From assembly GCA_002344565.1 (NCBI GenBank), contig DDTZ01000179.1, positions 2,543-19,081 of the forward strand: 16,539 bases of DNA. Reading direction: 5' to 3'. Under the pieces are notes generated by a model that saw only the letters and a program-made list of their open reading frames with translations, was not told where the DNA came from and did not search any database. The position numbers and the translations under genes are program-made. The DNA is from Bdellovibrionaceae bacterium UBA2351 (GTDB lineage Bacteria; Bdellovibrionota; Bdellovibrionia; Bdellovibrionales; Bdellovibrionaceae). Within the stretch, counting starts at the first letter, position 1. Every line of letters starts with the position of its first letter. Positions 13,902 through 16,539 of this stretch are shown in pieces.

Positions 13902-14024
13902 AAATTTCCTTTTCTATATTGTTTAAGAAGCAATGAGTGCTTTCTATTTTTTATTATCTTCTATAAAAGGGTGATTGTTTCTATTTAGAATGTCAATAGT
14001 ATTAGTAGTGATGGAGTTAAGTGA

Positions 14025-14600
14025 GTGAAGGCCGGAATGAAAAAGAAACTAACTGAAAAAGATCTGATTGAAACAAAAGTAAAAACGCTGGGAATACCAA
14101 AAACAACATTTTTAAAAGTACAAACGGACGAAATTGTTCTAAGTAATTCGAAAAAAAGTATTCGTGAATTCATACTTCATCCGGGTGCCGCGCTTGTAAT
14201 TCCCGAAACCAAAAAAGGTGAGTTGTTATTTATAAAACAGTTCCGTTATCCTTTGAAACAGATTTTCTTAGAGCTTCCCGCCGGAAAAATAGATAAAGGT
14301 GAAAAACCAATTGATACCGCGAAAAGGGAGCTAAGGGAAGAAGTCGGCTACCTCGCTAAATCCATGAAATACATAACGACGATTCATCCGGTAATTGGCT
14401 ATGCTGATGAAGTGATTCATATTTATTTGGCTCGAGGACTAAAATATGTAGGTGACTCACCCGATGATGGTGAGTTCCTGATTCCCCAAAAAATGACATT
14501 AAAAGCAGCAATGGCTAAGGTAAAGCGGCATAAGATTACTGATGTGAAAACTCAAATCGCTTTATTCTGGTACGAAAAAATACTTAAAGGTCGTTGGTAG
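14025..14600 (+). CDS. Nudix hydrolase, ADP-ribose pyrophosphatase-like
   Basis: This 191-aa cytoplasmic hydrolase of nucleoside diphosphates linked to another moiety carries a complete Nudix box at residues 87-109: G87-x5-E93-x7-R101-E102-L103-x-E105-E106-V-G108. ELPAGKID just before it and IKQFRYPL (70-77) are typical of ADP-sugar pyrophosphatases (ADP-ribose to AMP and ribose-5-phosphate). The substrate is inferred from these context motifs only. The GTG at 14025 has GGAG 8 bases upstream. The ATG at 14037 (MKKKLTE) also has an AAGG at a workable distance, so the first four residues are uncertain. It is divergent from the TRL-like gene, and its last 17 bases overlap the convergent oligopeptidase gene. 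Confidence 0.9.
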   Translation: MKAGMKKKLTEKDLIETKVKTLGIPKTTFLKVQTDEIVLSNSKKSIREFILHPGAALVIPETKKGELLFIKQFRYPLKQIFLELPAGKIDKGEKPIDTAKRELREEVGYLAKSMKYITTIHPVIGYADEVIHIYLARGLKYVGDSPDDGEFLIPQKMTLKAAMAKVKRHKITDVKTQIALFWYEKILKGRW

Positions 14601-16539
14601 ATAATATAAACGTAAACTCTAGGGCCTTCTCTTTCAATTTTTGATAGCGCCCCGAACTACCACCATGTCCTGATTCCATATCTGTTTTTAACAATATTCT
14701 AGAATTAGATGTATTCATTTCACGTAAACGTGCCACCCATTTAGCAGGCTCCCAATATTGGACTTGGGAATCATGTAGACCGGTTGTGACTAAAACATGC
14801 GGGTAGTCCGTTTTTTTTACATTGTCATACGGTGAATACTTTAGAATATAATCGTAATACTTTTTTTCGTTAGGATTTCCCCACTCATCGTATTCACCAG
14901 TGGTTAACGGAATAGAATCATCCAGCATGGTTGTTACCACATCTACAAATGGAACTTGAGCAACGATTCCTTTATAGAGTTCCGGACGTAAATTCATAAT
15001 CGCGCCCATCAACAAGCCGCCAGCACTTCCGCCCATTGCAAATACAGATTTTTTGTCGACGATTTTTAGTTTAATAAGCTCATCCGTTGCATCGATATAG
15101 TCGTTAAACGTGTTCATCTTATTACCCACTCGGCCTTCTTCGTACCAATAACGACCTAGTTCTGACCCGCCACGCACATGAATGATGGCGTAAACGAAAC
15201 CGCGATCAATCAAAGAAAATACGGTTTGTGAAAAATAAGGAGTCATTGAGGCACCGTAAGATCCATAGCCGTAGGTTAAGGCCGGAGACTTTCCGTCGTT
15301 AATGTGGTCCGCTTTCATTAGTAAAGACACAGGAACTTTGCGACCATCTCGAGCGGTGATCCAAATACGATCGGTTTTATATTTGGCAGGCGTAAAGTTT
15401 GGAATAAGTCGTTCTTTTTTTAAGGTCTTTTCTTTTGTAGCTAAATTGAAATCGAAGGTTTGTTCCGGCTGCCTCATCGATTCAAAAACGTAGCGGAATA
15501 CTTTGGATTGATATTCGCTTTGAGCATCGGGTTCCGCCGTATACGCTTTGTCGGTGAATGGTATAAAGTATTCCGTACCGTTTGTGCGATCTTTAACTAG
15601 GAGCTGATCAAGGCCTTCAAATTTTGTCGAAGCTACGATGTAGTCTTTGAACACAATCACATCTTCTAAGTAGTAATCAGTTTTATGAGGAATAACTTCT
15701 TTCCAATCCGTTTTAGCGATTTTGTTGATTGGCGTTTCGAATAGCCTGAAGTTTGGGGCTTTCCAGTTGCTGCGAATGTAAAAACGATCGCCACCATCAA
15801 TTACATCATATTCGTGTTCTTTCTCGCGCTTTAGGAAGGTTTTGAATTCACCGGTCGGTTGACTAGCGTCTAAGTATCTGACTTCTGTCGTTAGGGTACT
15901 GCTGGATATGGTGAAAATGTAATTCTTGGCCAAGTTTTGATAGATAAAGATTTCATATGTATCGTCTTTCTCTTCCATTACTAGCGTCGATGTTTTTGTC
16001 TGAATATCGTATCGATAAACTTGGAATGTGCGTAGTGTCTCTAGGTCACTTTTTGTGTAAAAGAAATAGCGATTGTCTTTAGACCAAGCGATGTTTGGTT
16101 TTGCTTTTTCAATTTTTACTGGAAGAACTTCTTGGGTGCGCATGTCTTTGACTTGAATCGTAAATAGTCGACGACCTTGAGTATCATAAGCATAGGCCAT
16201 GAGATTATGATCATACGACATAATTGGTCCCGACGACTCATAAAAGTTTTGGCCTTCAGCCTCTTTGTTTACGTCGATAAGAATCGTTTCTTGTCCATCT
16301 TTCAAATTTTTTCTGGAATAAACCGGATACTGTTTGCCGGGGACAAATTTTGATGAATACTCATAACCCGCACGTTCTATAGGAACGCTAGACTCATCTT
16401 CGATAACTCGTGATTTGAACTCATTGAAAATTAAATTTTGAGTTGTTTCGAATGGTTTTAAAACAGAATCCGTATATTCATTTTCTTGCTCTAGATAAGA
16501 AATAACATTTTTGTCTTCGCGGTTCTTCAACCAAAAAAA
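14584..16539 (-). CDS. Oligopeptidase B-type S9 serine peptidase, N-terminus cut by window edge
   Basis: The frame is open to the right edge. The apparent TTG start at 16530 is internal: upstream codons give FFW, making WLKNREDKNVISYLEQEN, the characteristic N-terminal region of oligopeptidase B. 651 residues are visible, so probably a few tens are missing. The N-terminal part is a beta-propeller, followed by an alpha/beta-hydrolase domain with the catalytic triad: Ser in GGSAGG (codon 15025-15027), Asp in TTGLHDSQVQYWEP (codon 14770-14772) and His in ESGHGG (codon 14665-14667). The stretch LTTGEYDEWGNPNEKKYYDY contains the acidic residues linked to Arg/Lys specificity in this family. It cleaves short peptides after basic residues. 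No signal peptide can be judged because the start is missing. It converges on the Nudix gene with a 17-base 3' overlap. Confidence 0.93.
   Translation of the reverse strand, partial: FFWLKNREDKNVISYLEQENEYTDSVLKPFETTQNLIFNEFKSRVIEDESSVPIERAGYEYSSKFVPGKQYPVYSRKNLKDGQETILIDVNKEAEGQNFYESSGPIMSYDHNLMAYAYDTQGRRLFTIQVKDMRTQEVLPVKIEKAKPNIAWSKDNRYFFYTKSDLETLRTFQVYRYDIQTKTSTLVMEEKDDTYEIFIYQNLAKNYIFTISSSTLTTEVRYLDASQPTGEFKTFLKREKEHEYDVIDGGDRFYIRSNWKAPNFRLFETPINKIAKTDWKEVIPHKTDYYLEDVIVFKDYIVASTKFEGLDQLLVKDRTNGTEYFIPFTDKAYTAEPDAQSEYQSKVFRYVFESMRQPEQTFDFNLATKEKTLKKERLIPNFTPAKYKTDRIWITARDGRKVPVSLLMKADHINDGKSPALTYGYGSYGASMTPYFSQTVFSLIDRGFVYAIIHVRGGSELGRYWYEEGRVGNKMNTFNDYIDATDELIKLKIVDKKSVFAMGGSAGGLLMGAIMNLRPELYKGIVAQVPFVDVVTTMLDDSIPLTTGEYDEWGNPNEKKYYDYILKYSPYDNVKKTDYPHVLVTTGLHDSQVQYWEPAKWVARLREMNTSNSRILLKTDMESGHGGSSGRYQKLKEKALEFTFILSTNDL

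Noticed and set aside
16528..16530. TTG as the start codon of the oligopeptidase B gene
   Set aside because: The frame continues upstream to the window edge as FFW, and WLKNRED is a conserved internal motif of the family.

Overview
This is about 16.5 kb of a bacterial chromosome, AT-leaning and densely coding. It carries the distal half of a division and cell-wall (dcw) cluster followed by envelope and housekeeping genes. The peptidoglycan genes, two candidate outer-membrane beta-barrels, four small lipoproteins and an LpxH-like phosphoesterase mark a Gram-negative. Gene content, the long FtsZ, the abundance of small lipoproteins and a TRL-like lipoprotein suggest Bdellovibrionota (a Bdellovibrio or Pseudobdellovibrio-like predator). 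That placement is inference from gene content, with no marker gene to settle it.

Layout. (1) 1-3081: the end of ftsW, then murG and murC, tightly packed and co-directional. (2) 3082-7250: an insertion into the usual murC-to-ftsQ interval. Its first part is an apparent four-gene operon: an Ala/Lys-rich secreted helical protein with VKxP repeats, then three related small lipoproteins. Its second part is on the minus strand: a stand-alone CheY-like receiver and a methyl-accepting chemotaxis protein (MCP) with a haem-c type periplasmic sensor. (3) 7265-11808: ftsQ, ftsA, ftsZ and a calcineurin-like LpxH-type phosphoesterase. (4) 11798-13901, minus strand: two candidate outer-membrane proteins and a TRL-like lipoprotein. 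(5) 14025-16539: a Nudix hydrolase converging on an oligopeptidase B gene that runs off the right edge.

How the genes work together. FtsW, MurG and MurC make and polymerise lipid II precursors. FtsQ, FtsA and FtsZ are the division scaffold. No murB or ddl lies between murC and ftsQ. The receiver and the MCP are separate transcription units by position, but each is preceded by the same two-part element: a 14-bp inverted repeat, then exactly 22 unconserved bases, then a 17-base box (11 of 17 identical), placed 22-29 bases before the start codon. This is the most interesting signal here and suggests a shared activator-dependent promoter. A second notable signal is a strong terminator-shaped hairpin lying inside codons 12-22 of the phosphoesterase gene, directly after ftsZ.

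No rRNA, tRNA, CRISPR array, insertion sequence or integrase was seen, and no stretch over 300 bases lacks a gene.
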